Source of the DNA: Erigeron canadensis
Lineage: Eukaryota > Streptophyta > Magnoliopsida > Asterales > Asteraceae
Length of the DNA stretch: 64,000 bases
Assembly (NCBI RefSeq): GCF_010389155.1
Contig: NC_057762.1
Location: 29,262,055-29,326,054 of the forward strand
Direction: 5' to 3'
Shown here one piece after another: positions 1 to 10,117 of the stretch. Position 1 is the stretch's first letter, and each line of letters starts with the position of its first letter. The notes beneath the pieces were generated by a model. It saw nothing but the letters and a program-made list of their open reading frames with translations. It was not told the origin of the DNA and ran no database searches. Position numbers and translations under genes: made by a program.

Positions 1-775
1 AGTTTTGGTTGTGGATAGTAATGTATAGAGTTTAAAACAGGAAAGAAAAACAATATATAAAAAATATGATAATTAGTTTTAAATAAAGTAAACTAAATGG
101 TGGTGATAAATTTTGTATATTTAAATCTTAGTTAAAAGTTTAAAATGATAATTAGCTTTAAATAAAGTAAACTAAATTTAAAGAGACATATTTATCTTTA
201 AAGCTTTACCACTGTATGGATGGTTAATGAGAAAACTACTGACGATGAATGGTTCATGATACAATATACAAACCATATAGACAATTTTTGTAATATACTT
301 TTATTAGTATAATTATACTTAAAAGTATTTGTTGCCCATATTTTTCAATATATAATTATATAGCAAAATAAAAAATATATGGCATTTTAAAAAAATTACG
401 AGTTGTGATTGATCGATAAATCATTAGAACAACTATCTTTTCATATACAAAAAGATAGCATGAGTTTTTCTATTAGTCATATATAAATCGAATACATGTA
501 TGTCGCTTATCAAGGCTTCATTTTAGATATTAATTTATAAAGGTTTGCATCTTTTACAAAAGTTAACTCTAAGATATTTTAAAAAATATATAATTAATTT
601 ATTCAAAAGTCATGGGTTCAATTCTCGTCAAAAGAGGTTTTTCTTACGTTTGAGGGTTTCGTCATCACGTGTTCTTTTATTGGAATATGATGGGGTGGAT
701 TTCTGGTGTCACATTGATATTTTTACTTTATATTTTTTATATGTTCTCTTGCGTATTATGCGGGTTAATAATCTA

Positions 776-776
<1 letters not shown>
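1..776 (+). mobile_element. Helitron-like sequence ending in a 3' terminus at 776 (5' end not located)
   Basis: The stretch is AT-rich without a convincing gene. At 748-776 there is a short imperfect hairpin (CTTGC, loop, GCGGG) followed about ten bases later by CTAG and then T, which is the canonical Helitron 3' end and insertion site. The 5' TC end could not be placed, so the element may begin outside the window. The 143-codon frame at 545-976 runs across the terminus and an (AT)n tract and is not believable as a gene. Confidence 0.45.

Positions 777-778
<2 letters not shown>

Positions 779-807
<29 letters not shown>
779..807. repeat. (AT)n microsatellite
   Basis: An uninterrupted AT dinucleotide run starts directly after the Helitron CTAG-T end. 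Confidence 0.9.
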
Positions 808-812
<5 letters not shown>

Positions 813-1153
813 CAATAACCTTTAATTCTAAATTAAAAAAATCAAGACCCTCAATTAATTTTCAACATTTAATATCAACCATTGGATTAACCTTGATTAC
901 ATCATTTTTGACTAAACAATTAGTCATATACTTTTTCCGTCTCTCAACTTTAATAAGTATGAAACTTTTGACATAGTAATATTAAAATGATATTTAGGTT
1001 AATCTAAACCATTCATTTTCACTTCCAAAGTTTATTGCCTCCATAATGTCAACCTTAATTAACTCGTAATTTTCTTATACAAACCATTAGCAATAAAGGT
1101 TATCAGTATAAATGGATGTTATATATATATATATATATATGAGAAAACATAGT

Positions 1154-1305
1154 ACGTGGCTGTTAGACACTTAAGCTTGGGTGCAGAACCCCTCAGATAC
1201 CAAATTATATATATATATATATATAAATGTTTGTCCCTCCATGTTTTTTATTGATTAAAGAAAACAAGGTGTGAACGCCTAAGCTTATGTGTCTAACAGC
1301 CACAT
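1154..1305. repeat. Short inverted-repeat (foldback) element
   Basis: The left arm 1154-1190 (GTGGCTGTTAGACAC then TTAAGCTTGG) is repeated inverted at 1269-1305 (reads GTGGCTGTTAGACAC then ATAAGCTTAGG on the minus strand). The arms enclose about 75 bases that include an (AT)n tract, and AT runs also flank the arms. This is a MITE-like foldback. No target duplication could be distinguished inside the AT repeats, so the superfamily is not assigned. Confidence 0.6.
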
Positions 1306-1639
1306 AAACTCTAACATCTATATATATTAGATACATAATAAATATAAAAACCAAACTTATCGAAAAAGATATATTTGTGTATGCATCACCATTTTTCAAC
1401 ATATTATATTTAATATTGTTAAATTAATAAAATGATACAAATGTAAAATGAATATTAGGTATGTGGATAATTGATCACTATAATCTCTATTTTTTTTTAT
1501 ATTTTATATCTACATTATGCAATTCTTTTGTTACATTTTAATTATATGTAAACAAATATAGCATTATTGTTTTTTCAATACTTTTTATTTACAATTTATC
1601 AATATAAGATACCATAAAACATTAATATTTTATTAGTTA

Positions 1640-1677
1640 TATATGTTTATCCGCGTATTACGCAGGATATAATCTAA
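1640..1677 (+). mobile_element. Helitron-like 3' terminus (CTAA|T)
   Basis: An imperfect hairpin CCGCG-loop-CGCAGG at about 1651-1666 is followed by ATATAATCTAA and then T. Helitron 3' ends follow CTRR, so CTAA fits. The 5' end was not found; the body may extend left past the foldback at 1154. Confidence 0.45.
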
Positions 1678-2457
1678 TGATTAATTAAGTGAAAACTGAT
1701 TTCCCTTTTACCCTGCCTCATTTAATTTTTATTTTTTTTAAGAAGACAATAAATCTATACATCATTAATCTTTATAGAAAAAACACTATAAAGATTGATT
1801 AGGATTTGAACTCCGATCTATAAGTGAAAACTCCTCGTACCCCCACACTATTTTTCAAGCAATTATCAGTTGATCTCAGTTGATCTAGGTCTTATCTTTA
1901 CTCTTTTATAAAGCATTTTGAGATTTTATTTATGGTATGTCTTGAAAAATTAAGCATATTTTTTTTCCTCAAAAAGCCCCTTTCACCATATTAATGGTTT
2001 CAAAAATGTTTTTTCACACACTACAACACTAAATTACCATATTCACCCTTATAACAAATAGTCAATCTGAAACAAAATTTCGTCGCAACGGACGGGTATT
2101 ATGCTTGTTAACATACAATCATTGTTAGTTTTTTGAACTCACGGCATGAATCATCATCATTTATAAAATAAAAATATGAGGCCTATTTAACGAAATGCGG
2201 CTCGTTTTTACGACTAGTTATAATTTAAGCCATAATTTTACGGTTGAGTTTTTACCGTCAGTTGTAGGTAAGTCGGAAATTTACGGCTCTCAGCCATACA
2301 TTTACGGTCATTTTACGGCTAGAAGTGTTGTAATTATGAGAATATTTCAATATATTTATATGACCGCATATCTATGAACCATTAGGGTTGCACACATAAA
2401 ACGAGAATGCTTAATTAAACTTTATGTAAATAAAAAGAAATCCATTGGAAATGAAAA
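1678..2457. other. Gene-less stretch with CACTA-like subterminal motifs
   Basis: No gene is seen. Around 2015 the sequence reads CACACTACAACACTAAA. From 2190 to 2325 the motif TTTACGGC/TTTACGAC recurs in both orientations, ending near AGTGTTGTAATT. Short inverted subterminal repeats of this kind are typical of CACTA (En/Spm) elements, but no clean CACTA...TAGTG pair with a 3-bp duplication is visible. A tRNA-like B-box (GGAGTTCAAATCC on the minus strand near 1805-1817) might mark a decayed SINE. Confidence 0.25.
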
Positions 2458-2460
2458 TAA

Positions 2461-2755
2461 CTGAGCGTGTTTGGTTCACATAATGTTTTTTAGAATGAAT
2501 GGAATCTTTTAAATGAATTGGAATCTGATGGAATGAGATTTAAAGGAATGTTTTTTACTTTTTGAAGTTTTAAGTGTCCGAAGGAATGAGATTCCTTCCC
2601 CTATACCCATGGGATGGAGATTCCATCCAATGAGGGAATGTTTACATTCCAACGGAATGATATTTCTTCATCATTGAACAACCAAGCGCATTAAGGAATG
2701 GAGTTCAATTTCAATTCCATCAAATTCCATCAGAATTTGCAAACCAAACGCGACT
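2461..2755 (-). mobile_element. Tourist-type MITE, copy 1
   Basis: A 295-bp non-coding element bounded by inverted ends (CTGAGCGTGTTTGGTT on the left; on the minus strand AGTCGCGTTTGGTT on the right) and by TAA at 2458-2460 and 2756-2758. The interior is built of GGAATGAGATTCC-like words. It aligns along its length, in reverse orientation, with the MITE at 28175-28465. A 3-bp TAA duplication and this size fit PIF/Harbinger-derived Tourist elements. Confidence 0.75.
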
Positions 2756-2758
2756 TAA

Positions 2759-3701
2759 AAGTTTGCGAAAGTGGATTTCGAAATGTCGAGTGGGTCGGAA
2801 CCGTAAATCGGGTCGAAAACGGGATCGGACATCAAGCACCATGAGTCGACCCATGGATCCCACATAGGTCGGCGTCGAAAGGAAAGGGAAAGAGAAAAGG
2901 AAAGTTAGTTTTTCTATCCTACATTAATTCAAATAAGGAACTTAAGAGTTTTCTATGCCTATATAAAGAATTTTATTCCTTCTTGAATTAACACTCAAAA
3001 AACCCTTTTTCCCACTCTTTCTTTTCGTGAAAGTCGACCCACCCTCCAAAGGGTGGAAAGTTTTTCCTAACTAGTTATTTTTTTGGTGGTTTATTGTTAT
3101 AACGTAAAGTTATAGCTAACACTTAATATTATATTGTTAATACATTAGTCTCTACACAACCACCATGTAACCTTCTTTTATAAAAAAATAGATAAATATA
3201 AAAATAAGCATTTATCAAAATAATCATGTATCTATAGTTAAATATTTTTTTTTATAGTTTTTAATAAAATAATTTTTTATAAAAGTAATAACTTTTACTG
3301 GCTAGAAATAACCTTTAATGAAAATAAAAAATAATTTCATAAAGTAAAATTATTATATTTAGTAAACATAAATATTTATAAAATATCAATAAATTTCTAT
3401 TTCTATAAAGATATAATTTAGTACTAAATAATAGTCATTAACAATAATATTTTTATTAAATATAACAATACTAGTTGATAAAATATAGTTTTATAAAGTA
3501 AAGTATCAATAATAAGGGTATCTTACAAAAATGGTATCTAAAGCATAATGAAAATTACATATTTTATACTTGTACTTCACTTGGAGCATGTAAAAGGACA
3601 AAAATATCTCTCACGTGCACGACACGTGAGGGAACGTAACAGCACAACTAACAGACATTTGGTCAAGGTATGGTCCGAGTGAGAAAATGGTTATTTTGGG
3701 T
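2759..3701. other. Intergenic, AT-rich, no gene seen
   Basis: The first part (2770-2890) is slightly GC-richer and contains CGAAA/CGGGTCG words reminiscent of retrotransposon sequence, followed by plain AT-rich DNA. No reading frame, RNA gene or bounded element could be supported. Confidence 0.5.
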
Positions 3702-3709
3702 ATGACAGG

Positions 3710-4252
3710 TAGGGATGTGCATGGTTTGATCGAAACTAAGAAAACCAGCTAAACCAAACCAATTGTACGGTGTGGTCGGTTTGACATCAAAATTTTAAAT
3801 CGATGGTTTTTTCTCCCAATAAACCATTCTTATGGTTTGGTTTGCGGTTTTAAAGATTGAATTAACCATTTAAACCAAACCGGACCATTAGATTACAATA
3901 TGTAGTTATAAACATAAGTTTATATTTCTACTCAAGTAATTATGTCATCGTATTAATTATATCATGGTATTGTTCTATAGCTTACAAGTATACATATCAA
4001 ATACTTAATAGTTGTGACATATGAAGAAAATATAATTTCACTATATCTTAGTATGTTAGCTATAAACACATGATTTTATTTATATATTTATAAAAGATAA
4101 ATCGGCCAAACCAAACCGGTTTAATTGGTTTTGGTTGGTTTGGTTTAAAACACTAATATGGACGGTTTGGTTTGAAAAAATATTAAACCGTTATTATTGT
4201 TTGGACGAAATTCTTAGTTAAAACCGTTCAATCCAGATCATGCACATCTCTA
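3710..4252. mobile_element. hAT-type non-autonomous element with perfect 8-bp target duplication
   Basis: The terminal inverted repeats are TAGGGATGTGCATG at the left end and CATGCACATCTCTA at the right end. They are flanked by the identical 8-bp direct repeat ATGACAGG at 3702-3709 and 4253-4260. The interior is non-coding and rich in AAACCAAACC/GGTTTGGTTT words in both orientations, so it can fold. TIR type and 8-bp duplication are diagnostic of hAT elements. Confidence 0.88.
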
Positions 4253-4479
4253 ATGACAGGCGTAATTAATAAACTCTGTGTATGATTTGTGTAATATGGT
4301 GAATAATTCATGTATGAATTTTGTAATTAACCTTAAATATTTTTCTTATGAAATTAAATAAGTCTTTTAAATTAATGAAAATAAATTATTTAAGTTAAAT
4401 TATTGAAGATATAACATATTAACATGTATAACATTTCAATTGATCGAAAAAAATAGTTTGATGATTTTCTCTCATGACA

Positions 4480-4900
4480 AGTTTTACAAAATATCTTCAC
4501 CGAAACCTTGTTTGAAAGCTACTCTTTTGTCTTTTGTGGCATAAAAACACAACCACATACTATCGTCTTTTATAATCATTATTTTTGCACTTTCTTTGCA
4601 TGGTCCCTTTTTGTCCTCACTTTTTCAACCATTTGAAATATAATGAATAACACACTTTCATTAAACACCACATATATATTTCATCCACTATCTAACATAC
4701 ACACCACATATATTTCACACTCTTTCATCTCCCGCCCCTCAATATCGTTTTTGTCGCCCGGAAAGTAACCACAACATGTGTAGAGAAGCAGGCAACGGAA
4801 ACATCTTAGTGCATCTATTATCGTACTTATTGTGATGCAAAAGAAAGCGAAGGCTCCAAGGTCACTACAGCAAATTTGTAATTTGTACATATTCTTTTTT
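4480..4900 (+). repeat. Anonymous dispersed module, copy 1 (partial)
   Basis: This segment shares blocks with 11330-12310 and 19080-19760: ACAAAATATCTTC, then AAAACACAACCACATA, a CT-rich stretch of tens to hundreds of bases, then GTAGAGA...GGAAACATCTT and the terminal AAAGAAAGCGAAGGCTCCAAG. No convincing ORF is conserved between copies. It could be promoter plus leader of an unknown gene family, or a repeat; I cannot assign it. Confidence 0.5.
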
Positions 4901-5598
4901 CTTCATATTTTTTTATTAAGTTATGCAAAAATATGTTCAATTATTTACAACATGTACAGACTATTTACGCACGTAATAAAAAAAATATTTATACACTACT
5001 TTATTACAATAATGACTTGGTTACAAAATAATTTATGCACTGTATACAAATGTATATAAATAAATAACAGAGTGTGTTTGACACACTGCACCTTAAAAGT
5101 GTTAAATATTGAAAATAAAAAGACATTAATTTGATTAAAAACTCCAAACTAAAATTTATGACAAGGCCATGTATGTAATTTTAATTTTTAAATATTAAAA
5201 GCTCCAACCAATGTAAAAGCTCCTTAACGTAATGTTTCGTTTTTGAAGGTTTTTTTTTTTCCTTCAAATAAAAACTCGAGTTGCATCGAAACAAGATTTT
5301 TGACATAATTTATTGTTTAAACTTAAAACAAACTAAATTAAGATCTTTTAAAGTTGATCTGACTTTACCAATATAATTCTATCATCTTTAGAAGATCTCG
5401 ATCCAAACTAAAAGCCCCAAAAACATAGATTAAATTTCGAAGCACTCTTTGTGGATTCGTGAGACAAGGGATGAGACCATAGAGCATCTCCTCTGTTATT
5501 GCCAGTTCATATTGGTAGTTTGGGGACTTGTTAGTGCATGGTGTAAGGTTGGCTCGCTTATGTTTTCTTTCGGTTAAAGAGCTTGTCGAGATTGCTAA

Positions 5599-6689
5599 GG
5601 GAGTTGGCAATGGATGGATGGTGGATGGATTATAGGCGCAACATCACGACGGAACACCGCCGCCAACGCCCCACCACGCGTGGCGGGGTGAGATTGAGTG
5701 GTCACACCACGCGGTCCACCACTCACAAGTTGCATGGAATCGAGCTATGAGGATGCGTGCCAACGGTTAGAATTCGAAAATTTGAGCCGTTTGAATTTTT
5801 TTTTATTTTTTTTTTATCTTTTCACTTTTCCTATATATACTACTACTACATATTTACACACACAACTCTCTAATTTCAAATACTTTCTCTTAAATATAAA
5901 TCTCATTTTACCACAATCTACCTTCTTTCATGGCTAACAGTCCAATGAATCTTCGTGACATTAAAATGTCGATCCAAGTCCACCTAAATTATGACTCCAG
6001 ACACCGCATTCCAGTAAACAACGTCATTCAGAGCGTGTCTGGAAACAAGGCGGCTAACCAAGCCCAGATCGACCAGTTGACGGCTCCCAATCGGGTTCTT
6101 AATCGCAATGAAAGTGAGTATCTCGCGTATCTTCGTCAGAAAATGGATTGGCTGAATCAAGTTATCTGTGAGCTTACCACCGCCTCTTCGACTTTGACCA
6201 CCACGCTAGGCCACGGGGAGTACTGGCAAGACAATGTCGGTAATGGTGAGGATGTATCTTACTACTCTTACCCGGGGGAGGAGTACGTATCTCCTCCACC
6301 TGACAACGTTGTCGGGTCACCCGAACCATACCGTTACATTCATCGTAACGACGGTGATAGTACTGTGGACTCGGACTATTCCGATGCTTAGTATTTATGT
6401 ATTTTAAATTTACTATGTTAGTTATGTTTTTATTTGTCATGTAATGTTTTCGCAATGTTTTTTAAGTATAATGTATGTTTTATTTTGATTTTATTATGTA
6501 ATGTTTTTAATTTAATGAAAATTTAATGTTTAAATAAAATGAAAATTGTAAAATGAGTGGTGAAGTGAGTGGTCGGATGCCAACAAAATTTGAATGAGTG
6601 GTGAGTGAGTGGTGGAGTTAAGATGGCATAAGATGATTTGTTAGAAGTGAGTGGTGAAAATGGAAATGAATGGTCCATTGCCAACCCTC
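5599..6689 (+). mobile_element. PIF/Harbinger-type element A carrying one intact ORF
   Basis: The 1091-bp element starts GGGAGTTGGCAATGG and ends CCATTGCCAACCCTC, flanked by TAA at 5596-5598 and 6690-6692. Subterminal GAGTGGTGAGTGAGTGG repeats occur near both ends. The 3-bp TAA duplication and G-rich short TIR fit PIF/Harbinger. No DDE transposase is present; the only gene is the 153-aa ORF at 5930. Confidence 0.8.
5930..6391 (+). CDS. Unknown 153-aa protein inside a Harbinger-type transposon
   Basis: I do not recognise this protein. The frame is open from a well-placed ATG (context CATGGCT) to a TAG stop, with a TATA-like TATATATACT about 100 bases upstream (near 5831) and an AT-rich tail with AATAAA-like words near 6530, so it has the look of a transcribed unit. 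Residues about 30-90 contain a polar, possibly helical stretch (Q/N-rich, then YLAYLRQKMDWLNQVI with heptad-like spacing). The last 45 residues are acidic and rich in Y, P, S and D. It has no signal peptide or membrane segment and no DDE residues. Its only neighbours are the transposon ends. It may be a minimal relic of the Myb/SANT-like accessory protein of Harbinger elements, or a captured host fragment; neither can be shown from the sequence alone. Confidence 0.6.
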   Translation: MANSPMNLRDIKMSIQVHLNYDSRHRIPVNNVIQSVSGNKAANQAQIDQLTAPNRVLNRNESEYLAYLRQKMDWLNQVICELTTASSTLTTTLGHGEYWQDNVGNGEDVSYYSYPGEEYVSPPPDNVVGSPEPYRYIHRNDGDSTVDSDYSDA

Positions 6690-6938
6690 TAACAACATGG
6701 GATTGGGGAAGAATTCAACCAAGGTTTTTATTTCACTTATTAAAATCATACAATAGAATTTAAATTCTCTTAATCCTCGACTATTTCATAACATATAAAT
6801 TATTAACAATTTGTTTGGAACACGACAGTATATTAAAAACTGGTGAGAATATATTAATCAGAAAGTAAAAGAAGAAGGTCGGTTCGTGTAACCACTTATC
6901 CCAACGAATAAATTTTTTCCTATTACATCGAGCCATAT
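6690..6938. other. Short AT-rich spacer
   Basis: It holds the tail of the LINE relic to about 6760 and then the A/T-rich 3' tail region of the minus-strand SINE. No gene is seen. Confidence 0.4.
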
Positions 6939-7120
6939 TAATTTTTTTAGAACAGTGAAGGGCCGGACCACGGGTATCCGGACTGGATACCGAGGGCCTA
7001 CCCGATCCCCTCCCCTCGCCTGCCTCACTCGGTAAATTCAACTCGCACGTCAAGAATATTGGCTAGTAACAATGCTCGAGATGAGATTCAAACATGTGAC
7101 CCTTGTTCCAAGATCTGGGA
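6939..7120 (-). mobile_element. SINE family-1 copy, 5'-truncated
   Basis: Read on the minus strand it shows a B-box-like GGTCACATGTTTGAATCTC, a GC-rich body with GGGATCGGGTAGG and GGTATCCAG, and the tail CACTGTTCTAAAAAAA. The same body and tail occur in plus orientation at 9164-9377. The A-box part expected further 5' is missing: the copy stops at the Helitron 5' boundary at 7121. Confidence 0.75.
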
Positions 7121-7334
7121 TCTATACTTATATACTATATTAAAAGAAGAATGACTCACATGTTGAAAATTACATATGGAAATTGTCTAAGATAGTCTTA
7201 ATGATTAAATTACACAATCAGTTATTTATTCTTTTACATATAAAGCACTCGACGCCGCCTCCATCACCAACAGTTGCCCACCACCACATCGTAACCGCCA
7301 TGCTGACAACCGCATTGCGTGAGTACCATGTTAG
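7121..7334 (+). mobile_element. Short non-autonomous Helitron
   Basis: It begins TCTATACTTATATAC after an A and ends with ACCGCATTGCGTGAGTACCA, then TGTTAG, followed by T. The interior (TTAATGATTAAATTACAC, CACCACCACATCG) closely matches the Helitron at about 46459-46850, whose 3' end is a cleaner CTAG. TTAG is a one-base departure. No coding capacity. Confidence 0.65.
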
Positions 7335-7636
7335 TCATAAATAAAAAAAATTACAATCTAATCAACAGAATCGTCTCTCCTATTTTAACGGGGCAATACC
7401 ACATCATTACGGTATAGCCGACTATCTCATAACATAACATATATACTAAATAGAATTTGGTAACTTAATAATATGGGAAATGATATTGCTACAACAAAAA
7501 TTAGATATCTACAATAATACCTGTATTATCCAGTTGTATTCTGTGCATTATAATTTTTACGTTTGTTGTAGATGACTAAATTTTGTTGTATAACTATCAC
7601 TTCCCAATTAATATGCATAAATACATTTTTTAACAA

Positions 7637-8581
7637 GGGATAACTGCAGAAAATAGAAAGCACCTTTCAACCAATTCACGAAAATAGCAGTGACCTTTAA
7701 AAGTTTTGTTTTTTAGAAATGAACTTTCATTTATTACTCGAAATAGCAACATTTGACACGTGGATAAGGTGACGTGGACATTTTTAGATTATGTGGCATT
7801 TTTAATGACGTGTCATTCTTTATAACACTGGAAAAAAAAGGACCTTTCAAACAATACGAAAATAGCAATGAGCTTTTAATGTTTGCTTTTTAGCAATGAA
7901 CTTTAATTTATAGTCGGATTACTAGAACACCTCATCGGTGTTGGATGTGGAGATGGTTTTTTCTTCGATTTCTTCAACTAACATAGAAACCGTCGACAGT
8001 TTGTTCGAGTTCAAGAAAACCTCTGGACCTTAGCCATCTGGATCTATCTCATGTGCGGACAAACTCTTCTTAAACGAACCAAATATAGCCTATGAAACTC
8101 TCGTCTCACCTGAACATCCGCAGGATCTCTCTCCGACGAAAACAAAGATGTTTTGACATCTAGTTTTAGAGATTTTAAAACTCGAGATAGACAAATACGA
8201 TATAGATCTATGTCTCTTTTATGATCTTTTATACACAACTTCTCAATGCTTGAAAATGGAAGAGACACAACAAAAATAAATGAAAAGAAGGTGAAATTAG
8301 CTTCAGAATATAATGACGAGAAAAAATACCTTGTCGGAATCGAAACTGAAATGAAGTCATTTTTGACATGACTGATAAAAATTAAATAGTATATAAATAA
8401 AATATAATGTCACGTCATTAAAAAATGTCACGTAATCAAAAATGTCCACGTCATCATGTCCACAAATGTTGCTATTTCCGGTAATAAATGAAAGTTCATT
8501 TCTAAATAGCAAAACTTTTAAAGGTCACTGCTATTTTCGTGAATTGGTCGAAAAGTGCTTTCTATTTTCTGCAGTTATCCC
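7637..8581. mobile_element. Mutator-like element with about 185-bp terminal inverted repeats
   Basis: Both ends read GGGATAACTGCAGAAAATAG inward and the inverted similarity continues for roughly 185 bases (7637-7825 against 8395-8581). Flanks are TTTTAACAA (7628-7636) and TTTAAACAA (8582-8590), a 9-bp duplication with one mismatch, as expected for Mutator-like elements. A second, degenerate direct copy of part of the TIR lies at about 7838-7915. No MURA transposase is present. Confidence 0.85.
7916..8394. other. Internal segment of the MULE, possible captured host sequence
   Basis: The interior differs in texture from the TIRs, being less AT-rich and containing a 74-codon minus-strand frame (8044-8268). 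The peptide (many R, L, K and S residues) is not recognised. Pack-MULEs commonly carry host gene pieces, which makes capture possible, but nothing in the sequence proves an origin. Confidence 0.3.
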
Positions 8582-8815
8582 TTTAAACAATTCTACATTC
8601 TTTCTAGCTATTAAATTTATCTTTACTCCTTTACAAATTAAACCACTTTTCTTTCTTTTTTACTTTTCAGCCTTTAAAATACTTAAATCACCAATCAACT
8701 TACAACTCTTTCTCAACCCACACATTATATTTACCAAATATACCTTCAAATATTTTTCAACTTCTATTTACTCAAATTACCTATCTCCTACATTCAATAA
8801 TTTAAATGACTCCAC

Positions 8816-8817
<2 letters not shown>

Positions 8818-8861
<44 letters not shown>
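8818..8861. repeat. (AT)n microsatellite
   Basis: About 22 uninterrupted AT units. Confidence 0.95.
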
Positions 8862-8864
<3 letters not shown>

Positions 8865-9163
8865 CTCTTAATAAAATTATTTACAACATGCAGTCATGCA
8901 TCCCCTGACCCTTGAAATAATCACACTATTCCCTTTACATCAATTACTTTTATATTAACAACTACACCATTAACGCCACTATCGATGCCGTCATCTCATT
9001 GTGCAAGTACTTTTTTGTCAACAAAATTAAATATATGTCTTATGATTTATAAAATATAATACACTGTTATTTTGGTTTTATGATTTTGTTATGTGAAAAT
9101 AAAGGTAGAAGGAAAAAAAACACATGTAATATGTACAGTACAACATTAGTGGAGTGTCCTTTA

Positions 9164-9377
9164 CTGATTACTTCAGTGGTTGGACACCTGGACTTTTGTT
9201 CAAGAGGTCACAAGTTCGATACTCTCGGCCTGCGATTGCCCACCAGGATTTTGTCCTGGCTTTTGTGGAGCTTCTACTGGGTGGGGCGGGCGCAGGGGAA
9301 GGGATCGGGTAGGTCCACGGTATCCAGTTCGAATACCCGTGATCCAGTCATTGCTGTTCTAAAAAATAAAATAAAAA
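9164..9377 (+). mobile_element. SINE family-1 copy (full length)
   Basis: The tRNA-like head has an A-box-like CAGTGGTTGGACACC at about 9173 and a B-box-like GGTCACAAGTTCGATAC at about 9206. These precede the GC-rich body GGGATCGGGTAGG...GGTATCCAGTTCGAATACC and the tail TGCTGTTCTAAAAAATAAAA. It is the sister of the minus-strand copy at 6939-7120. The frames that cross it are by-products. Confidence 0.75.
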
Positions 9378-10057
9378 CGAAAGCCCTCAAGGCTTTACTT
9401 AATGTTAATAAAAAAGTTGTACGTTTATATATCAAAAGTTCACCATTTAAATATTATAATAATTATATAATTATTTAATACATTTTTAATAAAGCTTTTA
9501 GGGCTTCGTTTAGCGACTGGTTCATAAACTACACACGTGTCGTAGTTGATTGGAGTGGTAAACTGAGCAACAACTAACAAAAGATCTTTTCCAAAACTTA
9601 TTAAACATTTAAGCCTATATTAAAAGCACACCCACATACAACTTTTTATTTTATTTGACTTTAATATATATTTTAAATAACAATAACAAAGTACTTTCAT
9701 TTATTTGACTTATATAGGTCCTACTAAAGAAAATATCTTTTCTTTCAAAATTAATATCAAAGCACTTTTATTTTATTTGACTTATATAGGTCCTACTAAA
9801 GAAAATATCTTTTCTTCAAAAGTTGAAAGTTACTCCTTTGCTTATGTCTATGTGGCTAAGAACACACAGCCACATACTATTATTTTATTTTTCATTTTAT
9901 TTGAATATTTGATATATAATCAAGAGTCATACATGAACAACAATAACAACTTACAAAATATCATCTCTAATAATTAAAAACTACTCCTTTGGATATGTCT
10001 TTGTGCCCAAGAAAACACAACCACATGGCATGGGCTCATGGCACATACTATATTATA

Positions 10058-10098
<41 letters not shown>

Positions 10099-10108
10099 GA
10101 ATTTATCT
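9378..10108 (+). repeat. Tandem copies of the ACACAACCACAT unit
   Basis: Between 9540 and 10045 a unit of roughly 140-180 bp recurs: AACAACTTACAAAATATC, then ACTACTCCTTTGG, ATGTCTTTGTG.., AAAACACAACCACAT (or AACACACAGCCACAT at about 9860-9876), then a T-rich ATTTTATTTGA stretch. A 60-base sub-block (GACTTATATAGGTCCTACTA...) is duplicated at about 9708 and 9779. The same unit recurs at 4.5, 11.3-11.6 and 18.9-19.2 kb. No gene is seen. Confidence 0.55.
10060..10097. repeat. (AT)n microsatellite
   Basis: An uninterrupted AT run just before the MULE at 10118. Confidence 0.9.
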
Positions 10109-10117
10109 TATTTCTTA

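Larger units (their letters stand above)
5448..6760 (+). pseudogene. LINE reverse-transcriptase C-terminal fragment, split by a Harbinger insertion
   Basis: From about 5452 the plus strand reads WIRETRDETIEHLLCYCQF..VVWGLV, the cysteine-containing zf-RVT signature at the C-terminal end of plant L1-type LINE ORF2. A frameshift follows, then VKELVEIA running to 5598, where the Harbinger element begins. Beyond 6692 the same frame continues as NNMGLGKNSTKVFISLIK. The fragment is short, frameshifted and has no LINE domains upstream, so it is a dead 5'-truncated relic. The uninterrupted join across the transposon supports the assigned ends. Confidence 0.6.

Noticed and set aside
545..976. 143-codon plus-strand frame
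   Set aside because: It crosses a Helitron 3' end and an (AT)n run coding for an Ile-Tyr repeat. No domain.
6174..6455. Minus-strand frame opposite the Harbinger ORF
   Set aside because: Shadow of the 5930-6391 frame, with no start context and a biased composition.
8442..8819. 125-codon frame
   Set aside because: The first half is MULE terminal inverted repeat and the rest is T-rich low complexity.
9164..9260. Possible tRNA gene (A- and B-box visible)
   Set aside because: No acceptor-stem pairing. The boxes belong to a SINE head, as do those near 29268, 36860, 59990 and 60440.
9080..9478. 132-codon frame
   Set aside because: It lies over a SINE body. Transposon sequence, not a gene.
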